NCBI GenBank assembly: GCA_003550325.1
Contig: QKWP01000074.1
Location: forward strand, 84,674 to 148,673
Direction: 5' to 3'
DNA: 64,000 bases
From: Gigaspora rosea
Lineage: Eukaryota; Glomeromycota; Glomeromycetes; Diversisporales; Gigasporaceae
The number at the start of each line of letters is the position of its first letter. Within the stretch, counting starts at the first letter, position 1. Below are positions 11,947 through 22,569 of the stretch, one piece after another. Below the pieces are notes generated by a model, which saw only the letters and a program-made list of their open reading frames with translations, made no database searches and had not been told where the DNA came from. The position numbers were made by a program, and so were the translations under genes.

Positions 11947-12930
11947 CAGCACCTAAAAATACATCAAATCGGCAGGGTTATTTTTATTTTACTTGAAATT
12001 TGGAGAATAGATGCATAATTTTGGATTTTTGATCAAAAAAGTCAAATTTAAGCATCTTTTCTCCAAATTTCAAGTAAAATAAAAACAATACTTCCGATTT
12101 AATGTATTTTTAGGCTCTAAACAAGTTTAAGTAGTGAAATAAGTTAGAATTAATTAGTAAAATTTTATGAATAATAAGATTATATAGAATTTTATTAATA
12201 AAATTCTATAAAATCTTATTATTCACAATATTTTACTAATTAATTCTAACTTATAGCACTAAATAAACTTGTTCAGCGCCTAAAAATACATTAAATCGGA
12301 AGTATTGTTTTTGTTTTACTTGAAATTTGGAGAAAAGATGCTTAAATTTGACTTTTTTGATCAAAAATCCAAAATTATGCATCTATTCTCCAAATTTCAA
12401 GTAAAATAAAAATAACCCTGCCGATTTGATGTATTTTTAGGTGCTGCACATGTTTACTTAGTGCATAAAGTTAGAATTAATTATTAAAAATTTGTGTATT
12501 ATAAGATTTTATAAAATTTTATTAATAAAATTCTATAAAATCTCATGATTCATAAAATTTTACTAATTAATTCTAACTTAATTCACTAAGTAAACTTGTT
12601 CAGGGCCTAAAAATACATTAAATTGGCAGGTTTGTTTTTATTTTACTTGAAATTTGGAGAAGATATGCTTAAATTTGACTTTTTTGATCAAAAACCAAAA
12701 TTATGCATCTATTCTCCAAATTTTAAGTAAAATGAAAATAACCCTGCCGATTCGATGCATTTTTAGGTGCTGAAGATGTTTACTTAGTGCATAAAGTTAG
12801 AATTAATTAATAAAAATTTGTGTATTATAAGATTTTATAAAATTTTATTAATAAAATTCTATAAAATCTCATTATTCATAAAATTTTACTAATTAATTCT
12901 AACTCATTTCACTAGGTAAACTTGTCAGCA
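11947..12930. repeat. 327-bp tandem array of two alternating palindromes
   Basis: Three units. Palindrome 1 is centred on TTTTTGATCAAAAA at about 12032, 12360 and 12687. Palindrome 2 is centred on TTTTATTAATAAAA at about 12196, 12523 and 12849. Spacings are 326-328 bp. Units are joined by CAGCACCTAAAAATACAT-type sequence and its complement. The first unit is cut by the gap, so the true copy number is unknown. It belongs with the palindrome at 1-120. Confidence 0.9.
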
Positions 12931-12959
12931 CCAGAAAATAAATATAATTATATTCAGAC

Positions 12960-13075
12960 ACAGACCAGTCTGTTTAAAATTTAGAGGCTGAGTCTGGTCC
13001 GATCCTGGACCAGACCTGGACCGGACCTATTCCGATCCTGGCAGGACCCAAACCGGACCTAATCATTTGTTGTTT
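12960..13075. repeat. GGTCCGGACC word array
   Basis: Clustered direct and inverted words: GACCAGTCTG, GGTCCGATCC, GGACCAGACC, GGACCGGACC, TCCGATCCTGG, AAACCGGACC. It is GC-rich within an AT-rich setting. It looks like the sub-terminal word array of a hAT-type element, such as those at 14.5, 21.45 and 37.4 kb, but I could not find a paired end or a target duplication. Confidence 0.6.
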
Positions 13076-13133
13076 AAGTCCCCCCCCCCTAAAAAATTTT
13101 GAACTTGTAATGTTAAATAAAGAATTAAATTGG

Positions 13134-13487
13134 AGTGGCCTAAAGTTGATTTTTTGGTTTACATTACATGGAATCTGAAAACATGGGTTGGTCAGTCAGT
13201 TTTTTTTTTTAAATCAACTATAAATTAATAGAATAATGCTCATATTTAAGATTATACAAGGTTAATTTTTTTTTTTGCACAATAAGAAATCAAAATTTGG
13301 GTCAGCAATTATATTTTTTCTGTCAAAAATTGAGATTAATATTACCGGATAGAAAATCAGAAAAAAGTAAATATCAAAAATTGAACAATCAGCACAATTG
13401 GGATCTAAAAAAAAAAAAAAATTGAAAAAATTGAAAAAGTGGGCCAGTAGGTAATGCAAATGCAAATTAACTTTGCATGGCCTAATC
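13134..13487. mobile_element. MITE of the GGCCAnGCAAAGTTAAT family
   Basis: Left end GGCCTAAAGTTGATTTTTTGG with TTTACATTAC. Right end GGTAATGCAAATGC then AATTAACTTTGCATGGCC. These pair imperfectly. The better-preserved family member is at 57154-57422. The interior is poly-T and AT-rich, and the hydrophobic minus-strand frame across it is compositional. Confidence 0.55.
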
Positions 13488-14523
13488 ATACAAATGTTAA
13501 AGTGAACAGAATTAAACTTTATATTTACACTTGAAATACAATCTTAAAGTGAACTAAATTAAATTTCATACTCACCCCCTTGTACTGTCATCACAGCTAT
13601 AACACCTAATTACCAAATAAGAGGCCCTTACATTGCCCGAATGGTCTGGAACTTACCAATAATAACTAAGCAAGCAACAATATATTGCTCTAGAAAAAAG
13701 TATAATCCTTTAGTAATTTGATTCCACAATTAGAACATTAAACTAAAAATACTTGTATCTGTGACAAATCGAATATTTATTCTATAAAGTCCAATCTTGC
13801 ATTTGACAAACTCCCCAAATTACTGTGGCTCCCAATAATTGTTCATTACAAAGAAATCTGTATACCAATAGTCACTTTAAAGATACTACATTACATCGAC
13901 ATTTGCTTCATTGGCAAGATTATTTTACAGATGATTAGTTTACAGATGTGTTCATTTTGTAATTAACCAATAACTCATATAAATTGATTCTACATTTAAT
14001 TCTAATGATANGATTAGTTTACAGATGTGTTCATTTTGTAATTAACCAATAACTCATATAAATTGATTCTACATTTAATTCTAATGATAATGATTAGAAT
14101 TACTTTGCAAATGAGCTGTCAGTAAAACATATTACGAAACAACTTAACTGAATTAATCATCTGTAAAATAAGCTTATTAGTAAAACAAATATCAGTAAAA
14201 TGTGATGCCTTTGAGGTAAATGCAGGTAAATTGACCAAGACAGGATGAAAATAGTTACTAAGCAAAAGATGAACCCAAGGTCAAAAAAAAAACCAGAAAA
14301 ATTTCATAAACAATGAAGCTGTAACGAAAATACCAAATTCCAAAAAAAGCATGAAATTAAAATTTGATGATTCATTGCATTTTATTGCATCATTTTGAAA
14401 TTAATAACCTTTAATGTCATAATGATAAATTTACTTGTGATCATACTAGTATATTCATAATGATCATCAAATATAGTCATAATAATCATCAAATATCATC
14501 ATAATTGTCAACATAATATGTTT
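13488..14523. other. Intergenic stretch with contig-join artefact
   Basis: No gene is supported. 13500-13590 carries the dispersed phrase AAGTGAACAGAATTAAACTT, also seen at 10950 and 20500. At 14011 a single N separates two identical 78-bp blocks (13933-14010 and 14012-14089), which is almost certainly an unmerged contig overlap rather than biology. Confidence 0.7.
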
Positions 14524-14565
14524 CATGTAACTAGAGTTAGAATCCGGATATATATTTATATCAGA

Positions 14566-14947
14566 TATATGGGCAGCGTCAACTAAAACAAGGCTTATGG
14601 CTTTTTTTCTATTTTGAGAAAATCACGTTTAAAATTTTGTGTAACAATAACAATAATGACCTATTATTAGTATAACCTGTTGGATCGACATTTGCTAGCC
14701 AATCACACGAATCCATTTCTATGACTCTGCAGAAAGAATCGATAACAGGATATCCAAATTCTAATTTTAGATCACGTTTAATCGTACACAGCATTTCAAA
14801 AAGTAAGCATCAGTAAAAATTTTACTATGTAAATCAATGCTTTAAATGTCAAATTATATAGAAAAATTCCTGCTTTACATGATGGCATAGTTAACTCATT
14901 TTTGCAAAAAATGCCATAAGCCTTGTTTTAGTTAACGTTCCCATATA
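14566..14947. mobile_element. TATGGG-ended MITE 1 with gene-like interior
   Basis: The element is 14568-14945, flanked by TA. Ends are TATGGGCAGCGTCAACTA and its counterpart, then AAACAAGGCTTATGGC in both orientations. Unlike its relatives the interior is not palindromic. A minus-strand frame at 14609-14794 contains EFGYPVIDSFCRVIEMDSCD. The higher complexity suggests captured host sequence, but I do not recognise it. Confidence 0.75.
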
Positions 14948-15052
14948 TTTATATCCGAATATATATTTATATTTGGATATATATTTATATCCAAATAGAA
15001 AATAAATCTGGATAGAAGGTTGCTTTTAATTTTAAACTGCATAAACTGATCA

Positions 15053-16406
15053 ATCTATATCAGCATGTTAAATGACCTGAAATGACCCAAATGACTCAAA
15101 TGACCAATGACCAGTCATTGGGTCATTTCAAGAATGAAATGCCTATTGGGTCATTTGAATTTTATTAGTGGAAATAACAATTAATTAAAACTTGATTAAA
15201 TTATGAAATTCGAAGTCAACAATTATTCAAAATATTAAATATTTAATACTTATGCTAAGATTAGATCAATTTATAATCTTTTAAGTCCATCTACTCTAGT
15301 TCTTCAAAAGTAATATTTACCTTTAAACAAAAGCTGGGTTGTACTGTGCTAAATTACCGTGCTTGATTTCAAAAACTCTGTGATCATATATGTTAAGAAT
15401 CTTAACTATCGATTTTAATCCCGTGACCTCATATTAGATCCTCGTGACATAAACTAGAGCTCTATTTGAGCCCAGTTACTTGGGACAAGTCTGCTAGTAT
15501 CCACGCCTCAATTGAAGCCTTACCATTGTTAGGTTGATTTTAGTTAGCCTTACTAGTGTATAGTTGCGATACTTGCATGGAGGTTCATTTAGCCTCTTAC
15601 AACATACATACATAATGAGGTTTATGATATATATCAAAAGTTTGTCAGGCATTGTGCAAATTTATAGCAAAAAAAGAATTTTAATTAATTAAAATTAAAT
15701 TAGTAAAAACTTCCATTTTGAAGTCAAATTCATATTTAAATTTAATATAGAACATGTTAACATGTTACCTAGCACATTAACTTGTTTTCTAACACTGCTA
15801 AGCCGAACATGTTGACGCATTTTACTTATTTGCGTGGGTAATACAAACCAAAAAAGGATCTATAATTTTGTAAATATACAAAGTGCGTGAGATAAAAATT
15901 TAGCGTTAGGGTCTTAAGGTTAGAGACTATAAGGTTAGAGTGATGCTTACAATATGTAAGATTTCATTTCTGTTATTTGCACCAAGTTCAATTTAAATAT
16001 TAGTTTTTGCCTTTTTCTTCTTTTTTGCGCTTTGTCACGCTGATCTGAAATAGTCAAATTTTGCACTCTCCGGTTAGTTATTTCCTCTCCAGGAGTTTGT
16101 ATTACCCGCAAAATAATTTGATGCCACGTTGACGTGCTATCTAAGAATTTCATAATTCTTACCCCTTTACGCATATCGTTAACGGGCGATTATATGTCAA
16201 TCACCAAGTTTACACGGATTTTGACTACCATATCACTACTATTAACCCAAATGACCTCCAAATAACCCCGGTCATTTGCAAATAACCATGGTCATTTGGT
16301 CACAAGTCATTTGCAAATGACCTATAATTACCAGTCATTTCAGGGTCATTTGAGGTCATTTAAAATTTTTCAAATGACCAGGTCATTTAACATCACTGAT
16401 CTATAT
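15053..16406. mobile_element. hAT-type element with AAATGACC word arrays (nested)
   Basis: The element is 15061-16398, with a perfect 8-bp target duplication ATCTATAT (15053-15060, 16399-16406). Ends are CAGCATGTTAAATGACCTG and, inverted, CAGTGATGTTAAATGACC. Sub-terminal arrays of AAATGACC/GGTCATTT occupy 15066-15165 and 16246-16395. It is inserted into the ATCCGGAT element. It carries a coding-like segment at 15947-16174 but no recognisable transposase. Confidence 0.9.
15947..16174 (-). CDS. Small basic protein or fragment, possible OB-fold
   Basis: The 75-residue frame starts MRKGVRIMKFLDSTSTWHQ, continues with RVIQTPGEEITNRRVQNLTI, then a lysine/arginine-rich stretch (DKAQKRRKRQK). The phrase from WHQIILRV to NLTISDQ resembles the first strands of RPA/SSB-type OB-fold nucleic-acid-binding domains. 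That is inference from wording only. A diverged copy of its central part (VIQAPREEIANRRVQN) lies at 62821-62874, which supports real coding ancestry. It lies inside the AAATGACC hAT-type element and is probably captured or a remnant of a longer spliced gene. At 75 residues it is shorter than a typical OB domain, so it is likely partial. Confidence 0.4.
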   Translation of the reverse strand: MRKGVRIMKFLDSTSTWHQIILRVIQTPGEEITNRRVQNLTISDQRDKAQKRRKRQKLIFKLNLVQITEMKSYIL

Positions 16407-16570
16407 ATTCGCCAAAGAAAAAATATAGTAGCCCTGTAAAAATCCCGTAGGCTAGATATATTCAGATACATCCGAATATATTTATATCTGGATATATATT
16501 TATATCCGGATATAAATATATATCCGGATATATATTTATATCCGGATATATATTTATATCTGGATATAAA

Positions 16571-16883
16571 TATATGGGACCGTTGAGTAGAAAGGGCCCA
16601 AACTCTTCTAAAAATCAAAATTGAGTTCTTTCAAGATTCAGATTAATCTTGAGGAGGGCTATACTTTTCAATTATAAATGGAAATTGGTTTGCATAATAA
16701 AAAATCAAGATATTTTAAAAAACTTTTTAGATGACTTGTACGTCACGAGATTACCCGATATAGACAACCAATCAAATCGCACAATTTTTGATTAACCCGG
16801 ATCAGCCCGAAAAAATAAACACTATTTTCTCAAAATTATATATTTCCGAGTTTCGGCCCTTTCTACTGCAACGGACCCATATA
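16571..16883. mobile_element. TATGGG-ended MITE 2
   Basis: The element is 16573-16881 (309 bp), with flanking TA on both sides. Ends are TATGGGACCGTTGAGTAG and the inverted TACTGCAACGGACCCATA, then AAAGGGCC-type sequence in both. It is inserted within the right-hand ATCCGGAT array of the large hAT-type element. It is non-coding. Confidence 0.8.
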
Positions 16884-17388
16884 TCTGGATATAAATATAT
16901 ATCCGGATTTATTTATTATATCCGGATTTATATTATATCCGGATACAGATATTCAAAAAATTGAATCCGGATTTATTTAAAATCCGGATTAATCCGGATA
17001 TAAATATATATCCGGATTCAACTACTATCTCTACATGTAACTGGTAAGGGTCGTAACGAAATCACAATTCTCACCATAAGGCTCTCTCGTATAAGACTTA
17101 TCAGAAAAGTTGAACTCATTTACACTTCTGTTATACATGCACATGATCATGCCAGCACAAAGAATCCTTTTCACGTGAACGAATTGTTATATGTTACATA
17201 TCATAAAAACCCTACATACGTACATACAACACTTTTCAAATAACAATCAACAGAAAACTACGTAACCATTTCATCATAATGACATATCTAATCCAATTAC
17301 ACCATTCGAAATTAAACAATTAATTTCTTTCCAATAACGGATAAACGATAATCATAACTTTTACCGTAAAAGGATTCAGAAGAAATCA

Positions 17389-17655
17389 GTATAGGCTAGA
17401 GTTGGGCAACGAAACCTGAAACTATATATAAAATCCTGAAACCTTCTCTGAAACCCCGAAACCTTTTCTGAACTCTATACTTACTGAAAGGGTTAGAATT
17501 TTAATTTTAGACTTTAAGACATAAAGTACATGGTAATTAGATTGCATTTCAGAAAAGTTTTGGTTACTTTATAGTAAATGTGTATTAGTTATTAACATTC
17601 TAATTTGAAAGTTTCGGAAAGGTTTCGGGTTTTGGGTCACAACTCTAGTATAGGC
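17389..17655. mobile_element. Small hAT-type element with GAAACC words
   Basis: The element is 17397-17647 (251 bp), with a perfect 8-bp duplication GTATAGGC (17389-17396, 17648-17655). Starts TAGAGTTGGGCAACG and ends CACAACTCTA. Sub-terminal words are GAAACC on the left (GAAACCTGAAAC, CTGAAACCTT, CCCCGAAACC) and GGTTTC on the right (GGAAAGGTTTCGGG). There is no coding capacity. Confidence 0.9.
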
Positions 17656-18405
17656 GACATAAATAAAGTTGAATACAACCATCTCTATACACATTTCATA
17701 TTTCACAAGAAACGTGATCGTACTTGTATAAATTATCCAATAAGTATAGAATATCTCCATAAAAAATGATCCAATCGATGATTTAATCAAATCGTTGATT
17801 ACATCATTTAACGTTTGTAAGAGATAATTAATAAATACGCATAAGAATATTCGATCTAAACAATTATATCGAGCTGAATTATTGTTATAAAGTAAGAACT
17901 TGCCATTATCGTCGTTGGTGATAGAAGACTTTCACCACTTTCTTCATATATAGATAGTGTACATAATAAACCTGTAACGGTAACGGAAGATTCCATCGTT
18001 GTTATGTATTCCTGCAGGTACACTTTTGTGAAACTATTATCGTTATCAGGTGAATAATGTCGATCTTTTATCGCTATAAAATTTTTATACTAGAGTACAT
18101 AAAAACAATGATTAATCACTAATTCTATCGATACTTTTTTTATGCATATTTGATAATTCAATTATTAATCGTTAAAAATGATTTCAATGAACATAAAATT
18201 TTAAATAGAAAATACACACTATGAAGAGTTTACGGCAAACATGGTAAATACATCCTTAATAAGATACTGTAATTGATAAGAATAAATTGATTTTATGCAG
18301 ATCGATTTTAAGAATCACCTGTCTAATCATAAACTTTATTGGAACAATCTGCTGTATGCAGACAAGAAAAATGGGGGCGTTAAATCTATTATATTTATTT
18401 ATGTA
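17656..18405. other. AT-rich intergenic stretch, nothing recognised
   Basis: Short frames only and no repeat structure that I can support. Confidence 0.5.
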
Positions 18406-18409
18406 AATC

Positions 18410-18612
18410 TTGAGGTTTCATAATTTTATGACGTCTATGATTAATTTTTTATATTTAAATGATTGTGATTGCGATCGCGATTGCTAAAGCCAGCAATTTA
18501 TCATGAGTGTCGGCTCAGGTTTATGATAAATTAGCCGGCTTTAGCAATCACAATCGCAATCACAATCATTTTAATTTAATCACAGGGATCGCAAAATCAT
18601 GAAACCGCAATA
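18410..18612. mobile_element. MITE-like palindrome with GATTGTGATTGCG arms
   Basis: Outer ends TTGAGGTTTCATAATTTTAT and inverted AAAATCATGAAACCGCAA. Inner arms GATTGTGATTGCGATCGCG and GCAATCACAATCGCAATC, with a central AAAGCCAGC...GCCGGCTTT fold. No clear target duplication was found, so the class is open. Confidence 0.65.
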
Positions 18613-18689
18613 AATATCTTCCCTTTTTAATTATTATATTTTATTATATATACATCAGTTGTTCTATAGCAAAAAAATTTTTGAGCACT

Positions 18690-18785
18690 AGAACATGAGC
18701 AGAGCATGAGCAGAGCATGAGCAGAGCAGAGCAGAGCATGAGCAGAGCATGAGCAGATCATGAGCATGAGCATGAGCAGAGCTTA
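18690..18785. repeat. GAGCATGAGCAGAGCA minisatellite
   Basis: Tandem mixture of GAGCA, GAGCATGAGCA and GAGCAGAGCA units over about 95 bp. It is purine-rich and unlike the AT-rich flanks. No frame through it looks like a gene. Confidence 0.85.
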
Positions 18786-18789
18786 GCGC

Positions 18790-20839
18790 AAATAATATAT
18801 ATTATACATTCGGGTGAAATTTGTGAAATCCAAAATTACTAAAAAAGGTAAAATCAAAGAAGATCAATTACCAAATTCAAACGACAATTCAATAAACTTT
18901 TCACAGAAAAGTAATTTATTGTAACACAAACGTCGAATGATTGCTAACTAAAATCATTACAGAATTCTGCTGCTAATGATAGTAAATTATGCTTGCTAAT
19001 AATATAAAATTATGCTTTTAATGCTAATGATTTTCTTAAAATTTTTTTAAATTAATAAATTTTATAGATTTTATAATGTAAAATTTTTAAAAATAACTAT
19101 TAACGAATTATATTTATTCGAATTTTTTGACGCAAATATCAATGTGATTATTGATAATTATAATTATCGTCATTGTTATTATGATTAATAATATGTAACT
19201 ATTATCAGTAGTTTATTATATTGCTGTCTCATGCCTGCACCACAAATTGGCCTGGGTCATTTTATGATCGGTGAAAATTGAGAAATAACACGTGTCAATT
19301 AAATAACGCGTAACATTCTCACCTGATTTTGTTTCATCATATGATCATATGATATTACGGCTATCTCAAAATAATATGAATATCATTCGGTATGCTCATA
19401 TAAGTACTGTACAATAGCAGTACGTTGCACTAACAAAGCCCATCAACATGCCAATCAAAAGCAAGATTTTGCTGACACCATCCTAGCAGTTAACTATACA
19501 CTCTGTTATAACTACGTTCTTGGTATAAACTTATGTATTATATGAAATAATGAGATTTTTCTCTGTACCGTATATATATATAATAACTAAAACTGCAATT
19601 TTTGTTAAAAATTTTATAAATACTCAAATTATGCCAAAATTTATGCTAGAAAATGTAAATTATGCTGAATTCTGCTGCTAGCATAATAATGCTAGCGAAC
19701 TCGAATTATGCTAAATTATGCTAATAGCATAATCCTGGACACCCTAATCATTACCCTTACCAAAAAGGATTTTCAAAAATCAGCATAGTGAACATCAACT
19801 TTGTCGAGCATAAACCATCCCTCTCACATTCATTTTGCACATTCATGTGATCGTACTGGTACAAGTTCAATATATCGTAATATTTTATTACTACTTGGTA
19901 AAAGATTTCATTTCAAAATCCGATCACGCATGCATTAATTAGCAACACTAAACAGGCATAATTTCAAAAAAAAATAGTATCTCATATTATTAGTCATAGT
20001 CAAGTTACAACATATAAATGTCATTTTTGAAAGTGTATTTACCGATCACAACATATTTACACACAATCACGAGTATATTCGTATATTCCCACACTATCAT
20101 TTACATTGCACGTGTCATCATCCCGTGTCGTCAAATCACCATAACACTTGCCTGAATTAGAAAAACGAAAACCATTACCCACACTAAAAAAGGATTCTTC
20201 AAAAATCAGCATAGCGAACATCAAAAAAGTTGAACGGAAACCATCCCTCACACATTTAATGTTACACAAGAAACGTGATCGTACTGGTATTATGTAAAAA
20301 ATGCGCAGCTGATAATTTTGCTATAGAATCTAATAACAGCTAGGGCTAAACGCCGACCTAGTTCTGACGTATACGACCCTGAATTCTGGTGACCCTCCTG
20401 TAAAATTCGTCAGAATTAAACTTTCGTACTCACCCTGCTAATTTATTGAACGATTAAATGAGTACAGTTAACTATACATATATTCTCTTGAAGCAATCAT
20501 TAAAGTGAACAGAATTAAACTTATACTCACCCTAGTGATTTATTGAACAATTGTTATAATTCATATATCGATTAGAAAAATATTATAATGTAGTCATTCG
20601 ACCAAATTTTTCACACAATTTGATCACGTTTTTGGATGAGATCAAAAACGTTAAAACGACAGACCCTAAATTAAATTATATAGATAGATATAGATAGATA
20701 TGACAGAAAGTTTTACACGGATAATAGTTAATCTGGTATTTTTAATCGTATAAAATTTGTTACATAGATCTTGAAATTCTATTGGCCAAATAATATGTAT
20801 TGAGTAAAATCTACTATTAATTTTTACTATTATTAGTAT
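18790..20839. other. Intergenic stretch with dispersed-repeat copies
   Basis: 19780-19870 and 19905-20300 are copies of the dispersed repeat also seen at 7216-7600 (CAAAAATCAGCATAG, GAAACCATCCCTC, GTGATCGTACTGGTA). 20465-20530 repeats AAAGTGAACAGAATTAAACT. A short GATAGATATAGATAGATAT tract is at about 20680. No gene is supported. Confidence 0.55.
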
Positions 20840-20879
20840 ATTGGCAGCCCCAGTACTTTATGCCCTCATACTATAGTTG

Positions 20880-21055
20880 CTGGTAGAATTACTGAATTAC
20901 AGCATTGCGGCATTTTACCACGTGGTAGAATTAGTTACGGCATAGCATTTAATTGCCGTAAATATTTTGTGCCGTAATAATGCCGCAATGCCGTAATGCC
21001 GCAATGCCGTAATGCCGTAATGCCGTAATGCCGTAATTTTGATTGGCTAAGGGCA
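20880..21055. repeat. GCCGTAATGCCGCAAT word array
   Basis: Words TGCCGTAATGCCG and inverted GCATTGCGGCATT, ATTACGGC are scattered through this interval, most regularly at 20965-21045 as 9-bp TGCCGTAAT repeats. It resembles the sub-terminal arrays of the hAT-type elements, but no paired ends with a duplication were found. Confidence 0.7.
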
Positions 21056-21160
21056 ACGATCAAAAAATTGGCCAGAATTACTCAAAATTTTACTAATGAA
21101 ACTAGCACGCACATAACGATAAATTTTTATGTACATCTTTTATTTGTTTATTTTATTTTA

Positions 21161-21190
21161 TTAGGTGCTGCGCGAAGCAGTCGTGCTAAA
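21161..21190 (-). other. Hairpin plus CTAA, Helitron-like 3' terminus
   Basis: Read on the minus strand: CTGCTTCGCGCAG (4-bp stem, 5-base loop), then CAC, then CTAA followed by T. A hairpin a few bases before CTRR|T is the Helitron 3'-end signature. Copy 2 at 25502 has lost the hairpin (TTAGGTGCTGCGCGCTAAAA). Homology between the two copies continues past the CTAA, so this is not the duplication boundary. Confidence 0.4.
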
Positions 21191-21452
21191 ACCAGGAACG
21201 TTATACTGTATAAGTACATCTTAAAATTAAAATCTTCTGAAATAGAATATATTATTTACATTATTTTGTTTTCCTTTTAATGATAAATGTAGGTATGTAG
21301 GTCGTATAGGTACTTTTTATACGCCAAATAGTCTCGATTAAGCTCAAATGATTTATTTGTTATCATATAAAGAAAAGGAAAAATAAATTCGTTACTGGGA
21401 TGTTTTGCATCCAATAACGCGCATCTTGCTTTGAATTCAATGAGCTCGAAGC

Positions 21453-21565
21453 TAGGGTTGGGTCAGTCCCAAAAAAAGACCGGTCTGGACCGGTCTTTGA
21501 GCTGGGACTGAAGGTATTCTCAGTCCCCGAACATAGACCAGTTTAGACCGGTTCAGGCCGATTAA
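21453..21565. repeat. hAT-like left end with GACCGGTC words
   Basis: TAGGGTTGGGTCAGTCCC, then AGACCGGTCTGGACCGGTC, GGGACTGAAGG, CTCAGTCCCCG and TAGACCGGTTCAGG. The terminus and array format match the complete hAT-type elements at 14.5 and 17.4 kb, but no partner end was found before the join at 22341 or in copy 2 (25778-25890). It is probably a solo or truncated end. Confidence 0.6.
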
Positions 21566-21928
21566 TTACGAGTTACTGTCTTTAATTAATTAAAAATATA
21601 GTATTTAAATAATAATTTAGTCAGTATTTCATTACATAAAGTCAACTGTAAAAAAAAAAGTTTACTGTATAAATTACAAATTCGTTAAATAATAAGAAAT
21701 TGTTTTTACTAAATAATTCTTTTTAATTAAATTCCTTAAATAATCTTTATGAACAGATTTCCAAAAAAATAAAATAAAATAAAAAACTCATTAATTTAAC
21801 AAGCTTTTCTCGTTTGCCACTTAAAACATGGTCTGATACTTGCTTAATATTCATATTTTTGTAATATGTAAGTCAATTAATAATTGACATAAATTAAAAA
21901 AATGACGCAGGAAAGTAACACTAACATT

Positions 21929-22340
21929 TTATCTAAGCTCATTCGGGCAAGAATCTGCTGTTATTATTTTATAATCACCGAGAGCTTTTAGTGTCGTTTC
22001 TATCGGCATATAAAAGGTCACATTTTTTCCATCTTGTTTTCCACCACCTACTACATGGCCAACCGGATGAGCCCTGGTTAAACCTTCACTTGTAAAGATA
22101 GGTCCACCACTATCCCCACCTCTAAAACTCATTAAACCAGTATCTATTTTATTTAAACCTTTCGCCACAAAATTAGGGTATCCTCGACGACGGGTAAATT
22201 CTGCTGTTTGATCGACTGCTACAATTTTTCCACAAACATAACCATTAGAACTTCCAAAACCACATACTTCCTCTCCTAGCTTAGGAGAATAAATCGAATT
22301 TATCGGTGCAAATTGAAGTATACCATTTCGGTCAAGTTTA
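21929..22340 (-). pseudogene. Truncated copy of secreted S1 protease (C-terminal part)
   Basis: Encodes the last ~137 residues of the protease also present at 26256-27945. It runs from LDRNGILQFAPIN through GFGSSNGYVCGKIVAVDQT and the serine motif FRGGDSGGPIFTSEG to a stop after SCPNELR. The 5' two thirds are absent because the contig ends at the single N (22341). At the GFGSS position this copy reads through in frame where the longer copy has lost one base. The C-terminus differs (NELR against NET) because of a one-base difference just before the stop. With the N-terminal part missing it cannot be judged functional. It may be the end of an intact gene whose remainder is elsewhere in the genome. 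Confidence 0.8.
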
Positions 22341-22341
22341 N
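22341..22341. other. Single-N contig join
   Basis: Homology to the protease stops exactly here (copy 2 continues past GTCAAGTTTA with GGAACACATG). The sequence after the N is unrelated, so this is a scaffold join of unknown true distance. Confidence 0.85.
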
Positions 22342-22569
22342 TGGGTTTTACGTGTGTTGCCAGATTTTTCTACAGTTTTTATCATAACTTCACTTTAGAA
22401 TTTTTGTGCATTTGTTGGTACAAGTGATCAGCAGAAGAGTTATGGAAGATTATTTTATAGAGAACTATTTATAAAAGAGGTATTATATTAATATTTTTGA
22501 TTATTATTTTTATTTTTAAAAACTATATTTGGTTAAATATATTAATGTACAGTATTTTGTTTTTTGGTT

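Larger units (their letters stand above)
14524..17041. mobile_element. hAT-type element with ATCCGGAT word arrays, hosting nested elements
   Basis: The element is 14532-17033, with a perfect 8-bp target duplication CATGTAAC at 14524-14531 and 17034-17041. It starts TAGAGTTAGAATCCGG and ends CCGGATTCAACTAC then TATCTCTA, i.e. hAT-like TAGAG termini. Inside both ends lie arrays of TATATCCGGATATA words (14541-14565, 14946-15015, 16450-16570, 16884-17020). The arrays are interrupted by two TATGGG-ended MITEs and by a complete second hAT-type element (15061-16398). No transposase is seen. The stacked insertions show the element is older than its three guests. Confidence 0.9.
21096..22340. repeat. 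Segmental duplication, copy 1
   Basis: Near-identical to 25440-26671 in the same orientation, from ACTAGCACGCACATAACG to the contig join at 22341. It contains a hAT-type left end, an AT-rich spacer and the 3' part of a protease gene. Differences are scattered substitutions and small indels (a few per cent by eye). The duplication predates the contig break seen here. Confidence 0.9.

Noticed and set aside
10924-12018. Long frames on both strands across 10.9-12.0 kb
   Set aside because: They consist almost entirely of gap Ns and have no real sequence support.
16370-16618. Frame with repeated YISGYKYISGY wording
   Set aside because: A translation of the TATATCCGGATATA array, not a repeat protein.
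21161-22340. Helitron capture of the protease gene bounded by the CTAA hairpin at 21161
   Set aside because: The two duplicated copies stay similar beyond the CTAA, so the duplication does not end at this terminus.
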